Assembly (NCBI GenBank): GCA_003669555.1 | Contig: QWOS01000103.1 | Coordinates: 1 to 49,829 of the forward strand | Origin: Planctomycetota bacterium | Lineage (GTDB): Bacteria; Planctomycetota; Planctomycetia; Gemmatales; Gemmataceae | DNA: 49,829 bases | Direction: 5' to 3' | Part shown: positions 8,294 through 16,584 of the stretch, piece by piece | Layout: the number at the start of each line of letters is the position of its first letter | Numbering within the stretch: the stretch's first letter is position 1 | Position numbers and translations under genes: made by a program | The notes under the pieces: generated by a model | What the model saw: the letters and a program-made list of their open reading frames with translations, nothing else | Databases searched by the model: none | What the model was told of the DNA's origin: nothing

Positions 8294-10207
8294 TCACTTC
8301 TTCGGATTCAACTCCATCGCCTCTTCCCAATGCGCATAGAGCCGGGCCAGCATCTCCTGGGCATCGGCCAGTTTCTCCTGCACTTCCAGGGCCCGGCGGC
8401 CATCGCGGTAGGTTTCAGGATCCTCGAGAGCCGCCTCCATATCAAGCTTTTCCTCTTCATATTTGTCGATATCGGCTTCGATTTCCTCCACCTTGCGGAA
8501 GGGGAACTTGCGTTTTCGTTTGGCAGCCGGATCGGCCACTTCGGATCTGGGGGTGGTAACCGTGTCCCGGGAGGTATCTCCCCGACTGGCTGCAGCCCGG
8601 GTGGCCACCAGCCGTTCATAGAGGTCCCAGTTGCCATGTACCACCTCCACCTCGCCTGGGGCGGTGAAGACGATAAGCATCTCGGTGACCCGATTGAGGA
8701 ACCAGCGGTCGTGGCTGACCACCAGCACAGTCCCCTCAAAGCCCTTCAACGCCTCTTCAAGGCTATCACAGGCCCACAGGTCCAGGTGATTGGTGGGCTC
8801 ATCCAGGACCAGGGTGTTCACACCCCGAGCCGCCAGACCAGCCAGGGCCACACGGCTTTTTTCCCCGCCTGAAAGGTCGTCAACCATCTGGTTGACCTGG
8901 GCTCCCAGCAAGCCGAACGAACCCAGCAGATCGCGCACCTTCTGCTCAGGGTAGGTGGGCTGGTCTGGGGGGCGAACCGCGTCGGCCAGGGAACAACCGG
9001 TGGGCAGGCAGGCCAGTTGCTGGTCGTAGTACCCCACCTTCACATGGGCTCCCACCCGCACCACCCCCGCATCAGGCTTCTCCTCGCCCAGCAAGATCTT
9101 CAAAAGCGTTGATTTGCCGCAACCATTCGGACCGACCACACCGATACGGCTCCCCCGTCGAACCTGGAAGGAGAGCTTGCGGAAGAGTGTCGTGGCGTAT
9201 TTCTTGCCCAGCTCCACCGCTTCGAGCACCGTCTCGCCTGTGTGGCCCGCCTCGCCAAAGGCGATACGGGGCCCCTCGCGCAGCACCGGGCGACCCAGTC
9301 TTTCGATTTTGTCGAGCTGTTTTTGCCGGCTGGCAGCCTGCTTGTGCAACTGCCCATAGTTCACCCGCCGGATATATTCTTCCTGGCGAATGATCTCCTC
9401 GCGCTGCCGCTCGTAGGCCTTCAGGGCCAGTTCGTGGCGTTCGCGGCGTAGTCGCCAGTATTGGGTGAAGTTGCCCGGGTAGCTCTCCAGGCCACCTGGC
9501 CCAATCTCGACAATCCGGTTGGCCACCCGATCGAGGAAGGCGCGATCATGGCTGACAATCACCATGCCCTGCGGCTGGTTGAGCAAATGCCCCTCCAGCC
9601 AGCTCACCGTGGCGATGTCGAGATGGTTGGTGGGCTCGTCGAGCAGCATCACATCGGGCGCGGCCAGCAGCAGGCGCGCCAGCAGCAAACGGTTTTTCTG
9701 ACCCCCGGAAAAAGTCTCCACATCCCGATCCATCTCCCGGGGATGGAAACCCAGCCCTTGCAGAACCGCCTCCACCCGATGCTCGAGATGGAAGGCGTCG
9801 TTATGCGCCAGCAAGGTATGCAGACGGTCGTAGCGGGCCTCTAGCGCGGGTCTCTGGCTGTCATCCACCAGACTGGCCAGTTCAATCGCCACCTGCTCCA
9901 GCTCGGCCTGGGCATTGAGCAGTTCATCCAGAGCCGAACTCGCCTCCTCCCGCAAGGTGGTTCCCACCGAGAAGCTGGGCTGCTGCTCCAGCATGGCCAC
10001 TCGTGCGCCTGCATGCCGGGTAACAGAACCGCTATCGGGTGGCTCGCCACCCGACAAGGTTTTCAATAGCGTGGACTTGCCACAACCATTGGGGCCAACC
10101 AGGCCGATACGCTCACCCGAATGGACCTCCAGATGCAGGTGTTCGAACAAGGGTCCACGGTCAAAACCACGGGTAAGGTCGGCCGAGCTAAGAAGCAGAG
10201 TGGGCAT
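8294..10207 (-). CDS. ABC-F family ATPase (Uup/YdiF-like ribosome-associated)
   Basis: A 637-residue soluble protein with two ATP-binding cassettes and no membrane segment. First Walker A GPNGCGKST at residues 38-46, with signature SGGQKNR and Walker B ending DEPTNHLD. The second cassette repeats Walker A, SGGEKSR and DEPTNHLD. The cassettes are joined by a long charged, Arg-rich linker (the ABC-F P-site tRNA interaction motif region). A C-terminal acidic/basic coiled coil (about 560-637) follows, as in Uup and YdiF. ABC-F proteins act on ribosomes to modulate translation or give antibiotic protection; duplex-junction roles are reported for Uup. Subfamily assignment is by architecture only. 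The start uses GGA 5 nt upstream. The secreted-protein gene lies 18 nt upstream. Confidence 0.93.
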   Translation of the reverse strand: MPTLLLSSADLTRGFDRGPLFEHLHLEVHSGERIGLVGPNGCGKSTLLKTLSGGEPPDSGSVTRHAGARVAMLEQQPSFSVGTTLREEASSALDELLNAQAELEQVAIELASLVDDSQRPALEARYDRLHTLLAHNDAFHLEHRVEAVLQGLGFHPREMDRDVETFSGGQKNRLLLARLLLAAPDVMLLDEPTNHLDIATVSWLEGHLLNQPQGMVIVSHDRAFLDRVANRIVEIGPGGLESYPGNFTQYWRLRRERHELALKAYERQREEIIRQEEYIRRVNYGQLHKQAASRQKQLDKIERLGRPVLREGPRIAFGEAGHTGETVLEAVELGKKYATTLFRKLSFQVRRGSRIGVVGPNGCGKSTLLKILLGEEKPDAGVVRVGAHVKVGYYDQQLACLPTGCSLADAVRPPDQPTYPEQKVRDLLGSFGLLGAQVNQMVDDLSGGEKSRVALAGLAARGVNTLVLDEPTNHLDLWACDSLEEALKGFEGTVLVVSHDRWFLNRVTEMLIVFTAPGEVEVVHGNWDLYERLVATRAAASRGDTSRDTVTTPRSEVADPAAKRKRKFPFRKVEEIEADIDKYEEEKLDMEAALEDPETYRDGRRALEVQEKLADAQEMLARLYAHWEEAMELNPKK

Positions 10208-10225
10208 CGTTTCCAGCCAGAAGGA

Positions 10226-11209
10226 TCAGGGAAGGCGCGCGAGGATTCGCCGTGCGAGAAACTGGTCACCCGGGTTGGCGGAAAGTTGCTGCCATAAAGG
10301 AGCCGCCTGTTCCACCTGCTCGCCCGACTGCAATGCCAGCGCTTCCAGCAGCAATAAATCCGTGTCTTCGCGGAACGCCTGCCTGGCCTGCCGCAGTCGC
10401 TGCAGGCCTTCTTGCCAGCCTGGCATTTCTGCCAGAGGCCGTGCGGCATCTGCAAGGCTTTCCAGGCGCAGCGTAGGATCTTCGAGCACCCGGCGCGCCT
10501 GAGTAGCCGCATCCCGATATTTGCCATTCAGCCACAAGGAATGGGCTAACAGCCAGCGCGAGCGGATGGATTGCGGCTCGGCCGCCACAGCCCGCTGCAA
10601 TTCCCTGCTGGCCAGACCCGGATTACCCGCCTCGAGAGCGGCCCGGCCACGGTCAAGCGGGCTGCTGGCAACTACCAGAGGCCGGGGCCTGTTGGTAACA
10701 ACTGTCTTCACAAAGTCGCTCTCAGGCCGCTGGGCCTGGAGTGGCTGGGCGTCAATGGGCTTCAGGGCTGGGGCCTGCGGTGGTAAAAACTCGGCATCGG
10801 GGGCAGGTTTGGCTTCGTTGGGCAAAAACAGCGGGCTGAGGCCCATACCCGGGCCGTATGACCAAACACCCCCGTAAGCCAGGGGCGAAAAACCAAAAGA
10901 CGGGAAAGAGTAATACGAGGAAAAATAACCCAGGGGGGCCCCATAGCCGTAGGGCATGTACAGGGGACGGTAATAGTTCCCGTAGGCGAACCGGGGGTAA
11001 AAACCTGTGGTGTAGGCCATCGAGCGGTAGCCGTAACCACCATAGCCACTGAAGCTGCTAAAGCCTCCGTAACCGTAGCTGGTGCCATAACCAATGCCAC
11101 AGGGGCCACGGCGGTGCCAATTGGCTTGGGCCTGGGACGCACCAAAAACCGCCAGGCCAACGGTTAGCAGGCCCAGGAATACGCTGGAAAGAAATTTGCT
11201 TTTCACCAT
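10226..11209 (-). CDS. Secreted Gly/Tyr-rich protein with TPR-like C-terminal region
   Basis: A 327-residue protein of unknown function. An N-terminal signal peptide (about residues 1-29, ending near QAQA) is followed by a low-complexity region (about 35-120) dominated by Gly, Tyr, Ser and Phe with repeated GYGG-type units. A Pro/Ala/Gln linker leads to a helical C-terminal part (about 185-320) rich in Ala, Leu and Arg whose spacing resembles two or three tetratricopeptide repeats. An AGGAG lies 10 nt before the ATG. The Gly/Tyr-rich part may self-associate or sit in the periplasm or envelope; that is inference. It is the first gene of a probable minus-strand unit with the ABC-F and sulfatase genes, and faces the UPF0261 gene divergently. 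Confidence 0.75.
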   Translation of the reverse strand: MVKSKFLSSVFLGLLTVGLAVFGASQAQANWHRRGPCGIGYGTSYGYGGFSSFSGYGGYGYRSMAYTTGFYPRFAYGNYYRPLYMPYGYGAPLGYFSSYYSFPSFGFSPLAYGGVWSYGPGMGLSPLFLPNEAKPAPDAEFLPPQAPALKPIDAQPLQAQRPESDFVKTVVTNRPRPLVVASSPLDRGRAALEAGNPGLASRELQRAVAAEPQSIRSRWLLAHSLWLNGKYRDAATQARRVLEDPTLRLESLADAARPLAEMPGWQEGLQRLRQARQAFREDTDLLLLEALALQSGEQVEQAAPLWQQLSANPGDQFLARRILARLP

Positions 11210-11331
11210 GGCAGGGCACTCCTGGCAAATATTCTCGTAACAATGTCATACTACAACAAGCAAGACCGTCTCACTGGTCATTCTATGGAACGACGAAGAT
11301 AAACCCTTTTGCGTTTGCGAGGAACCAACGA

Positions 11332-12585
11332 ATGCCTGCACCCTCCCTGCTGGAAGCGGCAACCCCGGGAATGGTTTGGGTTGTCGCCACTGCTGACACC
11401 AAAGGCGCCGAGCTGGCTTTTGCCGCCAGCAGGTTGCGGGATCTGGGATTTTCGCCTCGGACGGTTGATGTGAGCACTGGCCGGTATATTAGTACAGGCT
11501 TTGATATCTCGCCACAGGATCTTTTTTCGGGCCAGCCAGGACCGTATCCATGGGAAATTGCCAACAGGGGCCAGGCCATTGCGGCGATGAGCTTGGCCCT
11601 CAGACAGTTTTTGCACGCTGAATACCTGGCGGGGCAGGTTGACGGTCTTTTGGGGATGGGCGGCAGTGGCGGCACCGCCCTGTGTAGCAGCGCTTTTACC
11701 TCGCTGCCGTTGGGTGTTCCCAAGCTCATAGTCAGCACCCTGGCCAGCGGCGACACCCGTGGCTATGTGGGCGAATCCGACCTGGTGCTGATCCCCGCCC
11801 TGGCGGACCTGACCGGGCTGAACGAAATAACTGTCCGGGTGCTGAACACCGCGGTGGGAGCCCTTTCGGGCATGATCCGCATGCCCCCAATAGCGAATAC
11901 CGGCCGCGAAAAAACATTGCTCGGCGCCACCATGTTCGGGGTCACCACCACCTGCGTCACCCGTGTCCGGGAAATCCTCAACGACAACACCCACGAGCTG
12001 GTGGTCTTCCATGCCACAGGCGCGGGCGGCCGAACCATGGAAAAACTCGTCGAAGGTGGCATGCTCAAAGGTGTGCTTGACATCACCACCACCGAGGTTG
12101 CCGACGAGGTGGTGGGAGGCGTGCTCAGCGCAGGACCTGCCCGCATGGATGCGATTCTTAAGGCGCGTATTCCCTATGTTCTTAGCCTGGGCGCGCTCGA
12201 CATGGTGAACTTTGGCGCGCGCTCGACGGTGCCCCTGCGGTTCCACAACAGGCAGTTCCATGAGCACAACGCCCAGGTGACACTGATGCGCACCACCCCT
12301 GGAGAGAATCGACAAATTGCCGCCTGGATTGCCGCGAAACTGGAAAATGCCCCGGGCCGATGGACTCTGGTTCTGCCGCTGGGGGGAGTCTCGGCGCTCG
12401 ATGCTCCCGGCAAGCCTTTCCACAACCCTGAGGCACTGGAAGCGCTGGTAGGTGAACTGGAGGCGCTCCTCACCCCCACAGACAAGCACAGTCTGATCCG
12501 GAGCAACTTTCATATCAACGACCCCGCCTTTGCCGATCTGCTGGTGGAGGAATTCCGGATCCTCTGCAAGCCAATCGGGGCCTGA
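11332..12585 (+). CDS. UPF0261 / Tm-1-like ATP-binding protein
   Basis: A 417-residue protein of the UPF0261 family, related to the N-terminal part of the plant Tm-1 resistance protein, which binds nucleotide and tobamovirus replicase. Recognisable features are the N-terminal ATADTKG segment (residues 19-25), a Gly-rich loop GMGGSGG near residue 109, and a conserved ATGAGGRTME-type stretch in the C-terminal half. Bacterial function is unknown. The start has GAGGA about 9 nt upstream. The PEP-hydrolase-like gene follows after 39 nt. In several plants and fungi the two domains are fused in one polypeptide, so the adjacency here suggests they act together. Confidence 0.85.
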   Translation: MPAPSLLEAATPGMVWVVATADTKGAELAFAASRLRDLGFSPRTVDVSTGRYISTGFDISPQDLFSGQPGPYPWEIANRGQAIAAMSLALRQFLHAEYLAGQVDGLLGMGGSGGTALCSSAFTSLPLGVPKLIVSTLASGDTRGYVGESDLVLIPALADLTGLNEITVRVLNTAVGALSGMIRMPPIANTGREKTLLGATMFGVTTTCVTRVREILNDNTHELVVFHATGAGGRTMEKLVEGGMLKGVLDITTTEVADEVVGGVLSAGPARMDAILKARIPYVLSLGALDMVNFGARSTVPLRFHNRQFHEHNAQVTLMRTTPGENRQIAAWIAAKLENAPGRWTLVLPLGGVSALDAPGKPFHNPEALEALVGELEALLTPTDKHSLIRSNFHINDPAFADLLVEEFRILCKPIGA

Positions 12586-12624
12586 ACCGCTATACATTCA
12601 ACCATTCACCCGGGAGAGTGGCCC

Positions 12625-13449
12625 ATGAGTTGCCGACGACAGGAAATGCTGGTCAGATTCCACGCCATGCGGGCACAGGGAGTGCCGATTGTCGGTGGCG
12701 GCGCTGGCACGGGCTTGTCCGCCAAGGCCGCTGAGGCGGGCGGCATTGACTTACTGGTTATTTACAACTCCGGAAAGTTTCGTATGGCCGGGCGCGGATC
12801 GCTGGCCGGCATGATGCCTTACGGCAATGCCAATGAGATTGTCGTCGAGCTGGGCCGCGAGGTGCTCACCGTGGTGAAACACACGCCCGTGCTGGCCGGA
12901 GTGTGCGGCACCGATCCGTTTTTATTGCGAGACCATTTCCTTGACCAGCTTGCCGCCATGGGCTTCGCCGGCATCCAGAATTTTCCCACCGTGGGGCTGA
13001 TCGACGGCACCTTCCGCCAGAACCTTGAAGAGACCGATATGGGTTACGACAAGGAGATCGATCTCATCGCCGCCGCCCACCGCAAAAACATGTTCACCAG
13101 CCCCTACGCCTTCAACCCTGACGAAGCGCGCGCCATGGCACTGGCAGGTGCCGACATGGTGGTGGCCCATATGGGCCTGACCACCGCCGGCAGCATCGGT
13201 GCCAAAACCGCCCGCACGCTGGAGGATTGTGTGCGCGATGTGGGCGCCATCGTTGAAGCGGCCAAATCTGCGCGCGCCGACTGCCTGGCGATATGCCATG
13301 GCGGGCCCATTGCCGAGCCCGCGGACGCGCGGTTTATCCTGGCCCGTGTCAAAGCCTGCGATGGCTTCTATGGAGCAAGCAGCATGGAGCGGCTACCCAC
13401 CGAACGCGCCATCCGCGACCAGGTGCGTGCCTTCAAGGAAGGGGTCTGA
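12625..13449 (+). CDS. Phosphoenolpyruvate-hydrolase-like TIM-barrel protein
   Basis: A 274-residue protein of the phosphoenolpyruvate hydrolase-like/TIM-barrel signal-transduction family, akin to the C-terminal domain of Tm-1-like proteins. It shows the N-terminal [12 protein letters not shown] segment (about 23-34), then [17 protein letters not shown], and [11 protein letters not shown], all typical of the family. The ATG follows GGGAGAG at normal spacing, 39 nt after the UPF0261 stop, so the two genes are probably one operon. Chemistry in bacteria is not established; carbon-carbon or phospho-ester hydrolysis of a small acid is a guess from the fold. The convergent DUF4410-like gene ends 73 nt beyond its stop. 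Confidence 0.87.
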   Translation: MSCRRQEMLVRFHAMRAQGVPIVGGGAGTGLSAKAAEAGGIDLLVIYNSGKFRMAGRGSLAGMMPYGNANEIVVELGREVLTVVKHTPVLAGVCGTDPFLLRDHFLDQLAAMGFAGIQNFPTVGLIDGTFRQNLEETDMGYDKEIDLIAAAHRKNMFTSPYAFNPDEARAMALAGADMVVAHMGLTTAGSIGAKTARTLEDCVRDVGAIVEAAKSARADCLAICHGGPIAEPADARFILARVKACDGFYGASSMERLPTERAIRDQVRAFKEGV

Positions 13450-13522
13450 ATCAGCCATAGTTCAATGAATCGGGTAATCCGCACTAAAAAAGATTTTTAT
13501 CCCAATTCATTTGCCAGGCGCC

Positions 13523-14272
13523 CTATTTGCTCCGGTATTGGCCGTGCGCTTTCATCGCAGCAATCACTTCGCCCGATATTTCCGATGCTATCTTGTGCTG
13601 CTGCGAAATATCCTTCATGCCTGAATTGGAAGCCACCATCTTGGTGGCAACGGCGATAGGATTGAAGCCGGCAATGGCGGCAACAGGCGCTGTGCCAGGC
13701 ATTTTTCTTCCCTTGTCGGATGTGTCCACCAGGAAAAACGGCTGGCCACCCCCCGTGAAGGGATCAGAAATTGCCACATCCACCGCTACTTTTTTATTGC
13801 CCACCCCAAAACCAACAACGTTTTGAGCCACTTTATGCCCCTCATCCAGAGCCACAATCTGGCCGGTCAAATTCCAGCCATTCTGGGGTGGAGGCCCTGG
13901 CTGCATCCAGAGAACCACCGGCAAACCATTATCAGTCAGGTTTTTTGCCACCAGCTTGGCAATACTTTGACCAATTGGCATTTTCCTGTCATTGCCTGTG
14001 AAAACATCAACAACACGGGGTCGTGATTCAGCGGCTTTCCGAAAAGGCCCCTTGGGAATGGGAGAATCATCATTGGAAAGACTGGCAGCCACTTGCGGGT
14101 CCAAATGGAATGGCTGCACATAAATGCGGGCGGGGGGTCTATCAGGCCAGGACGATGGCGGAAGCAACCGGGTGGTGGGGTTTTGGAAAGGATCCTGGGC
14201 CGCGGCAGGGTGCACCATGCTGTTCGCAACACCGAGAAACAGAGCCAAACGGGTTGAGAAAGACACCATCAT
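13523..14272 (-). CDS. Secreted DUF4410-like protein
   Basis: A 249-residue secreted protein. The start at 14272 (ATGATG, either codon possible) is preferred over the longer frame from 14431 because AAAGGG lies just upstream and the reading then begins with a signal peptide ending around AAAQDP. The mature part begins with a segment like ARIYVQPFHLD and contains GQSIAKLVAKNLTDNGLPVVL and a Gly-rich middle, as in DUF4410 proteins. Those are small periplasmic or lipoprotein-like proteins that build an alpha/beta core around a variable loop; their function is unknown. No lipobox Cys is seen. The upstream zincin gene ends 219 nt away, so co-transcription is uncertain. Confidence 0.65.
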   Translation of the reverse strand: MMVSFSTRLALFLGVANSMVHPAAAQDPFQNPTTRLLPPSSWPDRPPARIYVQPFHLDPQVAASLSNDDSPIPKGPFRKAAESRPRVVDVFTGNDRKMPIGQSIAKLVAKNLTDNGLPVVLWMQPGPPPQNGWNLTGQIVALDEGHKVAQNVVGFGVGNKKVAVDVAISDPFTGGGQPFFLVDTSDKGRKMPGTAPVAAIAGFNPIAVATKMVASNSGMKDISQQHKIASEISGEVIAAMKAHGQYRSK

Positions 14273-14491
14273 GGTTGCCCTTTGTGAGGCTGTTTTTTCC
14301 GCCCCCAGAATGCGAGGCGTGAGGGATGGGCACCGTTGCAAACGGATCCAGGAGCTGTTTTTAAATTTTTCGCCTATTTTATGGCAAGGCCAAAACTGGC
14401 CGAGAGCATGGCTAACGACCCGATACTCCACTTCCTCCGTACCGGGTACTTCTGAAAAACCCCGGCATTTTTTACCAATTCACCACCCAGA

Positions 14492-15256
14492 TCATCCCTT
14501 CTGCTTTGGCCTACCTGGCCAAGTCCACGTATTTTGCCGGAACACCCCATCGATCAGTGAAAAAAGAACGGGGTCGAAAGTGCGCAGCTTGTTGCGGGTA
14601 TCGATGCCGTTGTGCTGTTTGCCATCCTTCGGACTGTTGGCGTTGAAATACGACTGCACCCCCTCCGCCCAATATTCCTCGTCATTACTGTCAGCATAGG
14701 TCCCTTTCCACAGCTCAAGCCGTTTGGCCTCGGTATGGGCGGCATGGAGACGGTTGTCGAAATCCTTTTCCAGGTCGCGCAGCCCCATCAGATGGATGGT
14801 GTGCGCAAATTCATGGATGAGAATGCTTTCGCCTGGGTACCGGTCGCCGGGTAGTCCCAGCAGATTCTCCTCACCCACGCTCACCGCCGGGCGGTGCCGT
14901 GTCGCGCCCAGACCTCGAGCCCGCCGATCCCAATACTCTTTCGGTTTCAGATCGCTATGCTCGGGTACATCGGTGGTTTGCTCATCTGGTGCCATCACCG
15001 CTAAACGCACCTTGTTCCCGGCAATTTTTGCCAGCAGATCCTCTCGACCTTGCAGCATCGCCAGAACAATAGTCCGGGCCTCCAGCAATCCGCCATCGGC
15101 AACCTTGCCGGTGGAAATGATCGGCAAACCACCCGCCGCGATATAACGGGTGTAGAAAACGCTCAAACCAAGGTGCGCTCGCACCGGCCCGGGAACGGGA
15201 CCAACCACCGTTTCCGGCTCGCCGGCACAGAGCAGAAATAGCAGCACCTGGGTCAT
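14492..15256 (-). CDS. Secreted zincin-like metallopeptidase (anthrax-lethal-factor-like fold suggested)
   Basis: A 254-residue protein with a short N-terminal signal-like hydrophobic stretch (TQVLLFLLCAG). It contains a zinc-binding HEFAHTIH motif (His148, Glu149, His152) and, 46 residues further, EEYWAEGVQSYF, whose Glu198 is a likely third ligand. This HExxH plus downstream Glu arrangement resembles the ATLF-like (M34-type) or similar gluzincin families. Its ATG overlaps the stop of the glutamate kinase gene (ATGA, 15253-15256), implying translational coupling. A link between a secreted peptidase and proline synthesis is not obvious. The enzyme class is reasonably sure; the family is not. 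Confidence 0.65.
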   Translation of the reverse strand: MTQVLLFLLCAGEPETVVGPVPGPVRAHLGLSVFYTRYIAAGGLPIISTGKVADGGLLEARTIVLAMLQGREDLLAKIAGNKVRLAVMAPDEQTTDVPEHSDLKPKEYWDRRARGLGATRHRPAVSVGEENLLGLPGDRYPGESILIHEFAHTIHLMGLRDLEKDFDNRLHAAHTEAKRLELWKGTYADSNDEEYWAEGVQSYFNANSPKDGKQHNGIDTRNKLRTFDPVLFSLIDGVFRQNTWTWPGRPKQKG

Positions 15257-16473
15257 GGCGATTCAACCACGGGAGGTTCCCCATCCCCGCCTGTCAGCAC
15301 CAGATTGTCACGGTGTACCGCCTCGTCGTAGGCCACCACCCCCACCACCCTCTGGATTTGCTCGGTGCGCAAGCCGCGAATTTTCTCCAGTTCTGTGGAG
15401 CCAAAATTGCACAAGCCACGGGCGAACTCGGCTCCTTGCCTGTCGCGCAGGCTCACCACCGATCCTTTGCCAAAATGGCCCTGAACCTCCGCCACCCCGA
15501 TCGGCAAAAGGCTCTTGCCCAGATCAAGGACCGCCTTGCGCGCCCCATCGTCCAGTACCAGACTGCCCTGGGGTCTGGCCGAAAAACCCAGCCAGCGCTT
15601 CCAGGCTGGCAGGGCTGTTCCCCGCCGGGCAGCGAATAGCGTCCCCACCGTGTCGCCCGCCCGGAGGCGGTCGAGAACCTGATCCATACCACCATCCGCC
15701 AGCCAGACTGCGGTGCCGGAAAGCACTGCCAGGCGAGCAGCCTTTAGCTTGCTGCGCATACCGCCCGTCCCCAACCTGCTTTTTGTGCTTTGCGCCAGGC
15801 CCATCACCGCGTCAATATCGGGTACCCAGTCCACCCTCCGGGCCTGGGGATCCAGTCTGGGATCCCCCTCGAACAACCCATCCACCCCGCTGAGGAGGAC
15901 CAGAAGATCGGCCTGGACCAACCCGGCCACAAGGGCCGCCAGCGTGTCATTGTCACCAAATCGGATCTCCGCCACGCTGGTGGTATCATTTTCGTTGATG
16001 ATCGGTACACAGCCCAGCTCGAAGAGGCTGGTGAGGGTGTTACGCATATTGAGATAACGGGCACGGTGATCGAAATCCGAGGCGGTCAGCAACACCTGCG
16101 CGGTGGGCATACCGTGCGGGGTGAAAGCCTCTTCCCAAGCGGTCATGAGGAAGGGTTGACCAACCGCGGCACAGGCCTGCAAGGCTGGCAATTCAGTGGG
16201 GCGCCCCGAAAGGCCCAGGCGACCAACCCCCGCTCCGATGGCGCCGGAGCTGACCAGAATCACCCGCCGGCCCTGCCCTGCCAGCCTGGCGATCTGCGCC
16301 GCCAGAGCGGCAATCCGTCCGGCAGACAGCTTGCCCGCGTCATCCGCCAGCACCTGAGTCCCCACCTTCACCACCACCACCCGGGCCCGGTCCAGTAATC
16401 CCCGCCTGGACATGGCGCCACCATGGTCAACAGCCTGTTCCTCCGCCCGGTTATCGCCATACTCCTGAGCCAT
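15253..16473 (-). CDS. proB: Glutamate 5-kinase
   Basis: First enzyme of proline biosynthesis; phosphorylates the gamma-carboxyl of glutamate with ATP. The amino-acid kinase domain is evident: KVGTQVL near the N-terminus, SSGAIGAG (glycine-rich phosphate-binding loop), INENDTTS, FGDNDTLAA and the C-terminal TGGMRSKL. A PUA domain occupies the last about 90 residues, as in ProB of many bacteria. The start is ambiguous. ATG at 16471-16473 (406 residues) is chosen for a well-spaced GGGAG; ATG at 16411-16413 would give 386 residues, closer to the family norm, but has a poorer ribosome binding site. It overlaps the zincin gene by four bases. No proA is in the window. Confidence 0.95.
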   Translation of the reverse strand: MAQEYGDNRAEEQAVDHGGAMSRRGLLDRARVVVVKVGTQVLADDAGKLSAGRIAALAAQIARLAGQGRRVILVSSGAIGAGVGRLGLSGRPTELPALQACAAVGQPFLMTAWEEAFTPHGMPTAQVLLTASDFDHRARYLNMRNTLTSLFELGCVPIINENDTTSVAEIRFGDNDTLAALVAGLVQADLLVLLSGVDGLFEGDPRLDPQARRVDWVPDIDAVMGLAQSTKSRLGTGGMRSKLKAARLAVLSGTAVWLADGGMDQVLDRLRAGDTVGTLFAARRGTALPAWKRWLGFSARPQGSLVLDDGARKAVLDLGKSLLPIGVAEVQGHFGKGSVVSLRDRQGAEFARGLCNFGSTELEKIRGLRTEQIQRVVGVVAYDEAVHRDNLVLTGGDGEPPVVESP

Positions 16474-16584
16474 CTGAATCTCCCAAGGATCCGCTGGCGG
16501 CAACCGTCCGGGGTGCCGCATTATGATTGTTTGCCGGTATCCAGGCATTCCCATGATGCGGGATCCAGCCTGACGGGCGTCAAA

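Noticed and set aside
11278..12597. 439-codon minus-strand frame opposite the UPF0261 gene
   Set aside because: Antisense shadow; the plus-strand gene has clear family motifs and a ribosome binding site.
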